Below, in pieces: positions 9,244-17,403 of a DNA stretch of 64,000 bases. This stretch comes from an uncultured Clostridia bacterium (GTDB lineage: Bacteria > Bacillota > Clostridia > TANB77 > CAG-508), in assembly GCA_934162365.1 (NCBI GenBank), contig CAKPIK010000001.1:248001-312000 (forward strand). Direction: 5' to 3'. The notes under the pieces were generated by a model that made no database searches, was not told where the DNA came from, and saw nothing but the letters and a program-made list of their open reading frames with translations. The position numbers and the translations under genes are program-made. The number at the start of each line of letters is the position of its first letter. Positions within the stretch are counted from its first letter, which is position 1.

Positions 9244-9753
9244 ATGAAAATAAATATAGTAATGGTAGAACCTGAAATACCACAGAATACAGGAAATGTT
9301 GCAAGAACATGTGCAGCAACTGGGGCAAAATTACATTTAGTTAAACCACTTGGATTTGAAATAAATGATAAATATTTAAAAAGAGCAGGATTAGATTATT
9401 GGGACAAGTTAGACATAGAAGAACATGAAAATTTGGAAGAATTTTTAAATAAATATGCATATAAAAATGGAAAATTAAAAGACAATGTTTTTTTAGTTAG
9501 TACAAAATCAAAACATATTTATTCTGAAATTGAGTATAATAAATATGATGAAATATTTTTGTTGTTTGGAAAAGAAACAAAAGGATTGCCAGAGACATTA
9601 TTGGAAACTAATATAAATAATGCAATAAGAATTCCAATGAGGGAAGGGCTAAGATCACTTAATTTATCAAATTCAGTAGCAATTGTAGTTTATGAAGTTT
9701 TAAGACAAGAAAATTTTGAAGGGTTACAACAGATTAGTCAGTATTTTGCCTAG
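9244..9753 (+). CDS. trmL: tRNA (cytidine/uridine-34-2'-O)-methyltransferase TrmL
   Basis: SPOUT-class methyltransferase acting on the wobble base of leucine tRNAs. It has the start IVMVEPEIPQNTGNVARTCA, the knot motif FLLFGKETKGLP and the C-terminal RIPMREGLRSLNLSNSVAIV, which bind S-adenosylmethionine. The length of 169 residues is normal. A strong terminator follows. Confidence 0.93.
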   Translation: MKINIVMVEPEIPQNTGNVARTCAATGAKLHLVKPLGFEINDKYLKRAGLDYWDKLDIEEHENLEEFLNKYAYKNGKLKDNVFLVSTKSKHIYSEIEYNKYDEIFLLFGKETKGLPETLLETNINNAIRIPMREGLRSLNLSNSVAIVVYEVLRQENFEGLQQISQYFA

Positions 9754-9768
9754 AAAATAAAGAGATAC

Positions 9769-9806
9769 AAAGGTTTTGTTAAAATTTAACAAAACCTTTA
9801 TTTATT
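9769..9806 (+). terminator. Rho-independent terminator after trmL
   Basis: A long near-perfect stem (9769-9783 with 9785-9799, in practice with a small AT loop) is followed by TTTATTTG. Confidence 0.85.
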
Positions 9807-9824
9807 TGTTTAAGTATACATAAT

Positions 9825-9853
9825 TTGACATTGGGAATAATCTGTAGTATAAT
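9825..9853 (+). promoter_or_regulatory. Consensus promoter for the M23 peptidase gene
   Basis: TTGACA (9825-9830) and TATAAT (9848-9853) are 17 bases apart, a perfect consensus. The expected RNA start is near 9860, about 25 bases before the AAGGAGAG ribosome site. Confidence 0.8.
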
Positions 9854-9898
9854 AGTATTTGTTGCACTAAAAGATGCTAAAAAGGAGAGTGTTAATTT

Positions 9899-10918
9899 AT
9901 TTTAAACGACAATATTAAATACTACACAAAAGAGTTTATAAAATTACTAAAAATAGCATTTGTTGCATTTTTAATTATAACTGCAATAATATTAATTAAG
10001 TACAAACCACAATATGAAGTTTCTATAAATAATAAAAAAATAGGATATGTAACTTCTAAAAATGATATAAACAATTATATAAATCAAAATGTTGCTTCTT
10101 TAGAAAAAAATAATATAGCATTAGTAACATTAGAAAGTACACCATCATTGAAATTAAAATTAGTAGATAGAAATATTGAAGAACAAGAAGATTTAATAAA
10201 GTCTGAATTAAAAGACCAATTAAATATTCAGTACACAACATTTGCAATTTCTATAAATGGAGAAAATAAAACATATGTATCAACACAAGAAGAAGCACAA
10301 AACATAGTAGATGAATTGAAAAAAGATTATGATGAAAAATATACAGATAAGTTAGGAATTTTGCAAGTTTACTCTGAAAATGATGCAGAGATATTTGCTG
10401 TAAGTAATGAAAAAGCTAAAGAAAGTATTTCTAATGAATTAAACAACATGAAAAAATCAAATGAAACGGTTAAGGTAGCAACTACTAAGAAAACTACAAC
10501 AACAAAAAAATCATCTAGTATAAATGGAATAAAGTTATCTGTTAAACCTTTATCTGGTATAATAACTTCAAGATATGGTAAACGTTCATCACCAGGTGGT
10601 GGAGTAGGAAGTACAAACCACAAAGGCTTAGACATAGCAGCAAAGCAAGGTACAACAATAAAAGCTGCAGCATCAGGAAAAGTAATTTTTTCAGGAAATA
10701 AAGGTTCCTTAGGAAATTTGGTAATAATAGACCATGGAAATGGTGTTCAAACATATTATGGCCATTGTAACAAATTAAATGTTTCAGCTGGAGATAGCGT
10801 AAGCGCAGGAGATAATATAGCAACAGTTGGAAAAACAGGTGCGGCAACAGGATATCATTTACATTTTGAAATACACTTAAATGGAAAGATTGTAAATCCA
10901 CAAAGATATATATATTAA
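9899..10918 (+). CDS. M23-family peptidoglycan peptidase, membrane anchored, apparent ATT start
   Basis: Cell-wall endopeptidase of the LytM/M23 type. The C-terminal domain has all zinc ligands (NHKGLD, YGHC, HLHFEI) and ends at NPQRYIY. The N terminus has one membrane helix (IAFVAFLIITAIILI), then an alpha-beta region. The frame is open back to a TAA at 9893, but there is no in-frame ATG, GTG or TTG before codon 84 (TTG at 10148), which would delete the membrane anchor. AAGGAG at 9882-9887 points to the ATT at 9899, giving 339 residues starting (M)LNDNIKYYTKEF. Either ATT is used or a base is wrong near the start. Confidence 0.8.
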   Translation: MLNDNIKYYTKEFIKLLKIAFVAFLIITAIILIKYKPQYEVSINNKKIGYVTSKNDINNYINQNVASLEKNNIALVTLESTPSLKLKLVDRNIEEQEDLIKSELKDQLNIQYTTFAISINGENKTYVSTQEEAQNIVDELKKDYDEKYTDKLGILQVYSENDAEIFAVSNEKAKESISNELNNMKKSNETVKVATTKKTTTTKKSSSINGIKLSVKPLSGIITSRYGKRSSPGGGVGSTNHKGLDIAAKQGTTIKAAASGKVIFSGNKGSLGNLVIIDHGNGVQTYYGHCNKLNVSAGDSVSAGDNIATVGKTGAATGYHLHFEIHLNGKIVNPQRYIY

Positions 10919-10920
10919 AT

Positions 10921-10964
10921 AAAACACACAATAAAAGAATATTAACTTTATTGTGTGTTTTTTA
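10921..10964 (+). terminator. Terminator after the M23 peptidase gene
   Basis: A 15 bp perfect stem (10921-10935 with 10947-10961) with an 11-base loop, then a T-run. Confidence 0.88.
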
Positions 10965-10991
10965 TTAACCTAAAAAAGAAACAGCAAAGTA

Positions 10992-11020
10992 TTGAAATTT
11001 TAAGTAAATTGATATATAAT
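10992..11020 (+). promoter_or_regulatory. Promoter of gatCAB
   Basis: TTGAAA (10992-10997) and TATAAT (11015-11020) with a 17-base spacer. Confidence 0.65.
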
Positions 11021-11053
11021 ATGTTCCATATAAAAATTGGGAGATGATAATTA

Positions 11054-11338
11054 ATGAATGTTAGTAAAGAAGAAATTTTGCATATTGCAAAGCTTGCAAA
11101 TTTAAAACTAAAAGAAGAAGAAATACCTGAATATATAAAAAACTTACAAGATATTTTAAACTATGCAAATATAGTTGATAATGCACCAATAGAAGGGTTA
11201 GATACATCAATAGGAGCATTAGAAAATTATAATGTTTTTAGAAAAGATGAAATAAAAGTATTTGAAGATAATAAAGCTTTACTTCAAAATGCTCCAGAAG
11301 AAGAAGATAATATGTTTAAAATACCTAAGGTTATATAA
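11054..11338 (+). CDS. gatC: Asp/Glu-tRNA amidotransferase subunit C
   Basis: A 94-residue small subunit that wraps around GatA and stabilises the GatCAB complex. The pattern ILHIAKLANLKLKEEEIPEY and the C-terminal NAPEEEDNMFKIPKVI are typical. It is the first gene of gatCAB, 12 bases before gatA. Confidence 0.93.
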   Translation: MNVSKEEILHIAKLANLKLKEEEIPEYIKNLQDILNYANIVDNAPIEGLDTSIGALENYNVFRKDEIKVFEDNKALLQNAPEEEDNMFKIPKVI

Positions 11339-11350
11339 GGAGGGAACGCA

Positions 11351-12823
11351 ATGGAAATTACCGATTTAACAGTACATGAATTAAAAGATAAATTAAGCAA
11401 AAACGAATTAACAATAACTCAAATAACTAAGGCATATATAGATAGAATTAATGAAAAAGAAAATGATATAAATGCTTTTGTAACTACATTAACAGACAAT
11501 GCGATGAAAGAAGCACAAGAAATAGAAAATAAAATAAATAATGGAGAAATTACACCAGGAGGTTTAACAGGTATTCCGATTGGAATAAAAGATAACATTT
11601 GTACAAAAGGAATAAAAACAACATGTAGCTCAAAAATGTTAGAAAACTTTATTGCTCCATACGATGCAACAGTAATGGACAAAATAAATGCAGAACATAT
11701 GATAAATTTAGGAAAATTAAATATGGACGAGTTTGCTATGGGTTCATCAACAGAAAATTCTGCATTTAAGAATACTAGAAACCCATGGAATTTAAATAAA
11801 GTGCCAGGAGGATCATCAGGAGGAAGTGCAGCAGCCGTTGCTGCAAATATGGTACCTTGGGCATTGGGGTCAGACACAGGTGGGTCTGTACGTCAACCAG
11901 CAAGTTTATGTGGAATAGTTGGTTTAAAACCAACATATGGATTAATTTCACGTTATGGATTAATTGCTTATGCATCATCTTTAGACCAAATTGGAACACT
12001 TACAAAAGATGTAGAAGATTGTGCAATGCTTTTAAATGTTATTGCAGGAAAAGATGAAAAAGATAGTACATCTATTGAAGTACCAAAAAAAGATTATACA
12101 GCTTCATTAAAAAATGATATAAAAGGATTAAAAGTTGGTGTGCCAAAAGAATATTTTGGAGAAGGAGTAAACCCAGAAGTTAAAGATGCAATTGAGAAAG
12201 CAATAGAAGAATATAAAGCTATGGGAGCAGTTGTTGAAGAATGTAGCTTACCAATAGCTGACTATACTTTAGCAACTTACTATATTATATCTTGTGCAGA
12301 AGCAAGTTCAAATTTAGGAAGATTTGATGGAATAAGATATGGATATAGAACACCAAATTATGAAAGCTTAAAAGATATATTTGTTAACTCAAGAACAGAA
12401 GGCTTTGGTGCAGAAGTAAAAAGAAGAATAATACTTGGAACATATGTGTTATCTTCAGGATATTATGATGCATATTATAAAAAAGCTCAAAAAGTTAGAA
12501 CATTAATAAAAAATGAATTTAACAAAGTGTTTGAAAAATATGATGTTTTAATTATACCTACATCACCAATAGCAGCATTTGGAATAGGAGAAAAATCAAA
12601 TAATCCATTAGAGATGTATATGGCTGATATTTGTACTGTACCAATAAATGTAGCAGGTGTACCAGCAATATCTATTCCTTGTGGATTAGATAAACAAGGA
12701 ATGCCAATAGGAATGCAAATAATAGGAAAACATTTTGGAGAAGAAACAATTTTAAATATGGCATATGCGTATGAACAAAAAATTAAGTTTAGAGAACATA
12801 ACAAACCAACATTTAAAAAATAA
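11351..12823 (+). CDS. gatA: Asp/Glu-tRNA amidotransferase subunit A
   Basis: Amidase-signature subunit that releases ammonia from glutamine for transamidation of Glu-tRNA(Gln) and Asp-tRNA(Asn). The Ser-cisSer-Lys triad is visible as Lys80 (IPIGIKDN), Ser155 (GGSSGGS) and Ser179 (SDTGGSV). The length of 490 residues is normal. AAGGAGGGAA precedes the ATG. Confidence 0.96.
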   Translation: MEITDLTVHELKDKLSKNELTITQITKAYIDRINEKENDINAFVTTLTDNAMKEAQEIENKINNGEITPGGLTGIPIGIKDNICTKGIKTTCSSKMLENFIAPYDATVMDKINAEHMINLGKLNMDEFAMGSSTENSAFKNTRNPWNLNKVPGGSSGGSAAAVAANMVPWALGSDTGGSVRQPASLCGIVGLKPTYGLISRYGLIAYASSLDQIGTLTKDVEDCAMLLNVIAGKDEKDSTSIEVPKKDYTASLKNDIKGLKVGVPKEYFGEGVNPEVKDAIEKAIEEYKAMGAVVEECSLPIADYTLATYYIISCAEASSNLGRFDGIRYGYRTPNYESLKDIFVNSRTEGFGAEVKRRIILGTYVLSSGYYDAYYKKAQKVRTLIKNEFNKVFEKYDVLIIPTSPIAAFGIGEKSNNPLEMYMADICTVPINVAGVPAISIPCGLDKQGMPIGMQIIGKHFGEETILNMAYAYEQKIKFREHNKPTFKK

Positions 12824-12837
12824 TAAGGAGGAAAGAT

Positions 12838-14283
12838 ATGCTAAAAGAAGATTACGAAATGGTTATGGGGTTAGAAGTGCATAGTGAACTTTCTACAAAA
12901 ACCAAGATATTTTGCTCTTGCCCAACAGAATTTGGAGGAGCACCAAATACACATGTATGTCCAGTTTGTATGGCAATGCCAGGAAGTTTGCCAGTACTTA
13001 ATGAAAAAGTTGTTGAATATGCAGTTAAAGCAGGACTTGCAACTAACTGCACAATTGCTAAGGACAGCAAAAATGATAGAAAAAATTATTTTTATCCTGA
13101 CTTACCAAAGTCTTATCAAATCTCTCAATTTGATAAACCACTTTGCGAAAATGGATATGTAGAGATAGAAACTTCACAAGGAACTAAAAAAATAAGATTA
13201 GTTAGAATTCATATAGAAGAAGATGCAGGAAAATTAAACCATAATCCTTATGGTGGTGGAACTTTAGTTGATTTAAATAGAGCAGGAGTTCCATTAATAG
13301 AGATTGTATCAGAACCTGATTTTAGAAGTGCAGAAGAGGTCGAAGCATATTTAAGAAAATTAAAATCAATTCTTGAATATATAGAAGTATCAGATTGCAA
13401 AATGCAGGAAGGTTCATTAAGAGCAGACGTTAACGTATCTGTACGTAAAAAGGGAGAAACAAAGCTTGGAACTAGAACAGAAATGAAAAACATGAACTCA
13501 TTTAGAAGTATAACAAGAGCTATAGAATATGAGGCAGCAAGACAAGTTCAAGTTCTTGAAGATGGTGGAGAAGTTATCCAAGAAACCTTAAGATGGGATG
13601 ATGTATCTGGAAAGACATTCCCAATGAGAGATAAAGAAAATTCTCAGGATTATAGGTATTTCCCAGATCCAGACTTAGTTGCAATAAAACTTTCTGATGA
13701 ATATATAAACAATGTAAAAAATAATTTACCTGAGTTACCAGAAAGCAGAAAGAAACGTTATATAGAAGAATATAACTTAACAGAAAAAGAAGCAAATCTT
13801 TTAACAGCATCTAAATATATATCTAATATGTTCGAAGAAGCTTCAAAAATATCTGGAAATATTAAAGCAGCGGCAAACTGGTTATTGTCTGATGTATCTA
13901 GAATATTAAATGAAAAAGAATTAGAAGCGGAAAATATTCCTTTTAGTGCTCAAAATTTTGCAGAACTTTTAATGTTAATAGATAAAGGAACAATAAGTAC
14001 AGCAATAGCTAAAAAAGTTTTAGAAGAAATGTTTGAAAACTCAAATAAAAAACCATCTGAAATAATAGAAGAAAAAGGATGGATACAAATTTCTGATGAA
14101 AATGCTATAAAAGAAGTTGTATTAAAAATATTAGCCGATAATAATCAATCTGTTGTGGATTATAAAGCAGGAAAAGATAAAGCATTGGGATTTTTAGTTG
14201 GACAAGCAATGAAAGCAACAAAAGGAAAAGCAAACCCACAAATGTTAAACAAAATGTTTATAGAAGAAATTAATAAAATGTAA
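12838..14283 (+). CDS. gatB: Asp/Glu-tRNA amidotransferase subunit B
   Basis: Kinase-like subunit that phosphorylates the mischarged aminoacyl-tRNA and receives ammonia. It shows the start YEMVMGLEVHSELSTKTKIF, the zinc site CSCP...CPVC, the box HIEEDAGKL, and a C-terminal YqeY-like helical tail ending in KGKANPQMLNKM. It has 481 residues. It is the last gene of the operon, with a terminator overlapping its stop codon. Confidence 0.96.
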   Translation: MLKEDYEMVMGLEVHSELSTKTKIFCSCPTEFGGAPNTHVCPVCMAMPGSLPVLNEKVVEYAVKAGLATNCTIAKDSKNDRKNYFYPDLPKSYQISQFDKPLCENGYVEIETSQGTKKIRLVRIHIEEDAGKLNHNPYGGGTLVDLNRAGVPLIEIVSEPDFRSAEEVEAYLRKLKSILEYIEVSDCKMQEGSLRADVNVSVRKKGETKLGTRTEMKNMNSFRSITRAIEYEAARQVQVLEDGGEVIQETLRWDDVSGKTFPMRDKENSQDYRYFPDPDLVAIKLSDEYINNVKNNLPELPESRKKRYIEEYNLTEKEANLLTASKYISNMFEEASKISGNIKAAANWLLSDVSRILNEKELEAENIPFSAQNFAELLMLIDKGTISTAIAKKVLEEMFENSNKKPSEIIEEKGWIQISDENAIKEVVLKILADNNQSVVDYKAGKDKALGFLVGQAMKATKGKANPQMLNKMFIEEINKM

Positions 14284-14311
14284 GGAATAGATTTTTATCT
14301 ATTCCTTTTAT
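14282..14311 (+). terminator. Terminator of gatCAB
   Basis: An 11 bp stem (14282-14292 with 14297-14307), a short T-rich loop and a following T-run. Confidence 0.85.
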
Positions 14312-14325
14312 AATACCAACATTAA

Positions 14326-14354
14326 TTGACATAAAATGGAAAATATGATATAAT
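14326..14354 (+). promoter_or_regulatory. Consensus promoter for the 114-residue unknown gene
   Basis: TTGACA (14326-14331) and TATAAT (14349-14354), 17 bases apart, a perfect consensus. Confidence 0.75.
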
Positions 14355-14388
14355 ATAATTATTAAAAAATTTTGAAAGGGTGAACAAT

Positions 14389-14733
14389 ATGAAACGGTGT
14401 AAATTTAATGGTATAGCAATCTGTAGAAATGTTGAAGAGAGGAAAATCTTTTCTCATATTTATCAAAAGTTATATCCGCCGATTCAAATCTGTGATAAAG
14501 CTTTATACCAGATAACAAATTATAAAGGTGAAAAGTTTATCATCGAAAACTTAAAATTAATTAAGGGAGGAGATAACAGGGAATGCTTTATCATTGACAT
14601 TTATACTGGACAACTGCTTTTCTTAAATGAAAAGAATTTCTCTGTGGTATGTCCATTGTCAGGAGATGAATGCGAATGTTCTAAAGAGGAAGTTGTTTTA
14701 GAGTATACCCCACAAAAAAAAGAAAGGCATTAA
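14389..14733 (+). CDS. Unknown cysteine-containing protein
   Basis: Not recognised. A soluble-looking protein of 114 residues with cysteines near both ends (the start MKRCKFNGIAICRN and a tail VVCPLSGDECECSKEE), which could bind metal or form disulfides. There is no membrane segment. The ATG at 14389 follows AAAGGGTG; a GTG 9 bases upstream overlaps that site and is less likely. It has its own consensus promoter and terminator, so it is a monocistronic, probably well-expressed gene. Its third codon is CGG, very rare in this window. Confidence 0.75.
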   Translation: MKRCKFNGIAICRNVEERKIFSHIYQKLYPPIQICDKALYQITNYKGEKFIIENLKLIKGGDNRECFIIDIYTGQLLFLNEKNFSVVCPLSGDECECSKEEVVLEYTPQKKERH

Positions 14734-14750
14734 TATGCCTTTCTTCTTTT
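14720..14750. terminator. Terminator overlapping the stop codon of the unknown gene
   Basis: A 9-11 bp stem (GAAAGGCAT at 14722-14730 with ATGCCTTTC at 14735-14743), flanked by an A-run on the left and a T-run on the right. It could serve both converging genes. Confidence 0.75.
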
Positions 14751-14997
14751 ATGCCATTTGTTTTTTTATTGTATCAAATCCAATACCTAATATTATAAAG
14801 TATGCAAAAAACATAAAAGAAGTTTTAAGAAGTATAAAACCAGAATAATAAATAATTGGATCTTTATAAAGTAAATATGTTAATAAAATAACTGATGAAA
14901 AAATGCAAAATATAAAAGAAAATTTAATTCCATTGATCATAATTTTTTTAACTTTTTCATCTAAATTTTTAAATTTATCTATAATCATTTTTATCAT
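14749..14997 (-). CDS. Small two-helix membrane protein, unknown
   Basis: An 82-residue protein with a basic amphipathic start and two hydrophobic segments (about residues 23-42 and 53-75). I chose the ATG at 14997 because AGGAG at 15006-15010 is spaced 8 bases from it; a GTG at 15006 lies inside that site. It is downstream of rpsT on the same strand and may be read from the same promoter. Family and role are not recognised. Confidence 0.65.
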   Translation of the reverse strand: MIKMIIDKFKNLDEKVKKIMINGIKFSFIFCIFSSVILLTYLLYKDPIIYYSGFILLKTSFMFFAYFIILGIGFDTIKKQMA

Positions 14998-15088
14998 ATG
15001 TATCACTCCTATTTATAATGATACCATGATTATTTATCAAAAACAAATGTAATTTTTGGTAAAAGAAAAAAGATTTCATTTAGAAATC

Positions 15089-15355
15089 TTATTTTTTCAT
15101 TGAATTTAATTTTTTTGCTAAAGCAGATTTTTTTCTTGCTGCTGTGTTTTTAACTATAACACCTTTTGAGCAAGCTCCATCTATTTTCTTTGTAGCCTCT
15201 GAAAATAATGCTTCAGCTTTTTTAACATCACCTTCAGCTACAGCATTTTCAAAACTTTTAACAGCTGTTTTATAAGCTGATTTTATCATATTATTTCTTA
15301 ATGTTTTTTTCTCGATAACATTAACTCTTTTAATTGCTGATTTAATATTTGGCAT
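15089..15355 (-). CDS. rpsT: 30S ribosomal protein S20
   Basis: An 88-residue, lysine-rich, helical primary 16S rRNA-binding protein. It has the family start [20 protein letters not shown] and the later motif [20 protein letters not shown] strong AGGAGGTG site precedes the ATG. Its own promoter lies upstream. Confidence 0.96.
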   Translation of the reverse strand: MPNIKSAIKRVNVIEKKTLRNNMIKSAYKTAVKSFENAVAEGDVKKAEALFSEATKKIDGACSKGVIVKNTAARKKSALAKKLNSMKK

Positions 15356-15400
15356 TTATAAGCACCTCCTCTTATATGAGTCTAAACTATAACGTATATT

Positions 15401-15429
15401 ATTTTAACACAAAAGAGCAAATATTGCAA
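15401..15429 (-). promoter_or_regulatory. Promoter of rpsT
   Basis: On the minus strand TTGCAA (15424-15429) and TAAAAT (15401-15406) with a 17-base spacer. Confidence 0.5.
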
Positions 15430-15457
15430 GTCTAATTTATTAAATAATGTTAAATAA

Positions 15458-15486
15458 TTGAAAAAATACCAATTTGAATGTATAAT
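15458..15486 (+). promoter_or_regulatory. Promoter of the dGTPase-like gene
   Basis: TTGAAA (15458-15463) and TATAAT (15481-15486), 17 bases apart, about 25 bases before the start codon. Confidence 0.65.
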
Positions 15487-15511
15487 ATAGTACAAAGAAA
15501 GGGAGAATTAA

Positions 15512-16681
15512 ATGGAAAATATATTTGATAAAGTAAAATTGGAATTATTAGATAGAGAAGATATATTATCACCATATGCTTGTAAAAGTAAAGATGCCAT
15601 TCTATTAAAAGAAGATACAAATGTAAAAGAAAATGAATTTAGACCTATATTTTCAAAAGATGCAGATAGAATTATACATTCATTAAGTTATACTAGATAC
15701 ATAGATAAAACTCAGGTATATTCATTAATAAAAAATGACCATATAACACATAGAGTTTTACATGTTCAGTTAGTTTCAAAAATAGCAAGATCAATAGGAA
15801 GTGTATTGAATCTTAATCTAGACTTAATAGAAGCGATAGCTCTTGGCCATGATGTAGGACATGCTCCATTTGGACATACTGGGGAGCGTTTTTTAGATAA
15901 TATATGTAAAAAAGAACAGATTGGATATTTTAAACACAATGCTCAGAGTGTTAGAGCTTTAAAAGATATTGAAGGGTTAAATATAAGCCTTCAAACATTG
16001 GATGGAATTTTAGCACATAATGGTGAGATTTTGCAAGATAAATATAAACCATGTAAAAAAACTATTGAAGAATTCTTGGAAGAATTAGATAAATCATTTA
16101 CAGAGGAAAGCTATTCAGAATTAATTGTTCCAATGACTTTAGAAGGTTGTGTTGTAAGAATATCTGACATCATTGCATATATAGGAAGAGATATTGAAGA
16201 TGCAATTGTGGTTGGAAGTATAACAAGAGACGATCTACCAATAGAAATTACAAAAGTACTAAAAAATAATAATTCAATGATAGTAAATAGTTTAATAAAA
16301 GATATAGTTGAAAATAGTTATGGAAAAGACTATATTTCATTCTCAAAAGAAGTTTTTGATGCATTAATGAAATTAAAAGAATGGAATTATAAACATATAT
16401 ACACTTCAAAAGAAGCATGCAAAAATAATGACATTATAGAAAAGTATTTTTATAAATTATATGATAAATATTTAGAATTTTTAAACGAGAATAATCAAGA
16501 TAATAATTTAAGTAAAGAAAACTTAATTAAATTTATAGACGAAAAAAGTGATGAATATAGACAAAAAACATCAACTAAAAGAATGATAATTGATTATATG
16601 GCAGGGCAAACAGATACTTTCTTTTTAAGAGAATGTGAATATAATTTTAAAGAATTTAATCAGGAAAAACTATATGAATAA
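15512..16681 (+). CDS. dgt: HD-domain deoxyguanosinetriphosphate triphosphohydrolase-like protein
   Basis: Probable dNTPase that hydrolyses dGTP or other dNTPs to nucleoside and triphosphate. The metal-binding HD pattern is present: His80 in THRVLH and His113-Asp114 in LGHDVGHAPFGHTGE. The later FKHNAQSVRAL and a conserved D near residue 212 (RISDIIAYIGRDIEDA) also fit. The 389 residues are close to the clostridial Dgt-like type. It has its own promoter and terminator. The exact nucleotide preference cannot be read from the sequence. Confidence 0.85.
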   Translation: MENIFDKVKLELLDREDILSPYACKSKDAILLKEDTNVKENEFRPIFSKDADRIIHSLSYTRYIDKTQVYSLIKNDHITHRVLHVQLVSKIARSIGSVLNLNLDLIEAIALGHDVGHAPFGHTGERFLDNICKKEQIGYFKHNAQSVRALKDIEGLNISLQTLDGILAHNGEILQDKYKPCKKTIEEFLEELDKSFTEESYSELIVPMTLEGCVVRISDIIAYIGRDIEDAIVVGSITRDDLPIEITKVLKNNNSMIVNSLIKDIVENSYGKDYISFSKEVFDALMKLKEWNYKHIYTSKEACKNNDIIEKYFYKLYDKYLEFLNENNQDNNLSKENLIKFIDEKSDEYRQKTSTKRMIIDYMAGQTDTFFLRECEYNFKEFNQEKLYE

Positions 16682-16687
16682 AATACA

Positions 16688-16719
16688 AAGAGCACTTAGT
16701 TAAAGTGCTCTGTTTTGTT
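16688..16719. terminator. Terminator between dgt and mscL
   Basis: A 9 bp stem AGAGCACTT (16689-16697) with AAGTGCTCT (16703-16711) is followed by TGTTTTGTTTTT. It lies between two converging genes. Confidence 0.8.
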
Positions 16720-16720
16720 T

Positions 16721-17221
16721 TTATTCACTTAATTTTGATGTACAATGTGGACATCTTGAAGCCTTAATATTGATTTCACTTAAACAATAAGGACAAATCT
16801 TAGTTGTTGCTTCAATTTTATCTTCTTTATCATCAGTTTTAGTTTTAGATTTTTTTGAGAATTTTTGTAATAGTTTACTTTTAGTTTTTAATTTCTCAAA
16901 TTTTTCTGATTCTTGAATTTTAGCTTCCTCTAATTTCTTATTAACTTTATTTATATATTTTACAAATAGGAACAATGAGAAAGCGATAATTAAGAAGTTA
17001 ACAACAGCAGTTATAAAAGAACCATATTTTATAGATGAATTTCCAATTTTTAAAACTAATGAAGAAAAATCCATGCTACCAGTAAAAATATTTATAAGAG
17101 GCATTATAATATCTTTAACTAAAGAATTAACAATGCTTTGGAAAGCACCACCAATTATAATACCTATGGCTAAATCAATAATATTACCTTTAAGGGCAAA
17201 TTCTTTAAATTCTTTAAACAT
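16721..17221 (-). CDS. mscL: Large-conductance mechanosensitive channel with C-terminal zinc ribbon
   Basis: Pentameric osmotic release valve. The N terminus ([20 protein letters not shown]) and first helix are the MscL signature; the second helix is at about residues 68-90. After a lysine-rich cytoplasmic linker the protein ends in an added rubredoxin-like knuckle pair (CPYC...CPHC, about residues 143-160), which most MscL proteins lack. Total 166 residues. A good AGGTTTT site lies upstream of the ATG. Confidence 0.9.
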   Translation of the reverse strand: MFKEFKEFALKGNIIDLAIGIIIGGAFQSIVNSLVKDIIMPLINIFTGSMDFSSLVLKIGNSSIKYGSFITAVVNFLIIAFSLFLFVKYINKVNKKLEEAKIQESEKFEKLKTKSKLLQKFSKKSKTKTDDKEDKIEATTKICPYCLSEINIKASRCPHCTSKLSE

Positions 17222-17350
17222 AAAAAACCTCCATATATAATTATATATACATAATACGACAAAAAAATAAATAAGTCAAATATTATATGATTTATAGTAA
17301 TATAGTGATTTGTTCTAATTTTAAAAAATGTAGAAAAGAGATTGTCATTG

Positions 17351-17379
17351 TAGACAAATAGCTTGAAAAGTTGTATAAT
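17351..17379 (+). promoter_or_regulatory. Probable promoter of mfd
   Basis: TAGACA (17351-17356) and TATAAT (17374-17379), 17 bases apart, just before the mfd ribosome site AAGGAG. Confidence 0.5.
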
Positions 17380-17403
17380 ATAATTTGTGTTTAAGGAGCA
17401 ATT

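Noticed and set aside
9889..9918. GTG at 9889 as start of the M23 peptidase
   Set aside because: It is in another frame and reaches a stop after nine codons.
13248..13810. Long antisense frames inside gatB and other genes
   Set aside because: They are by-products of the AT-rich code on the opposite strand, without ribosome sites or family patterns.
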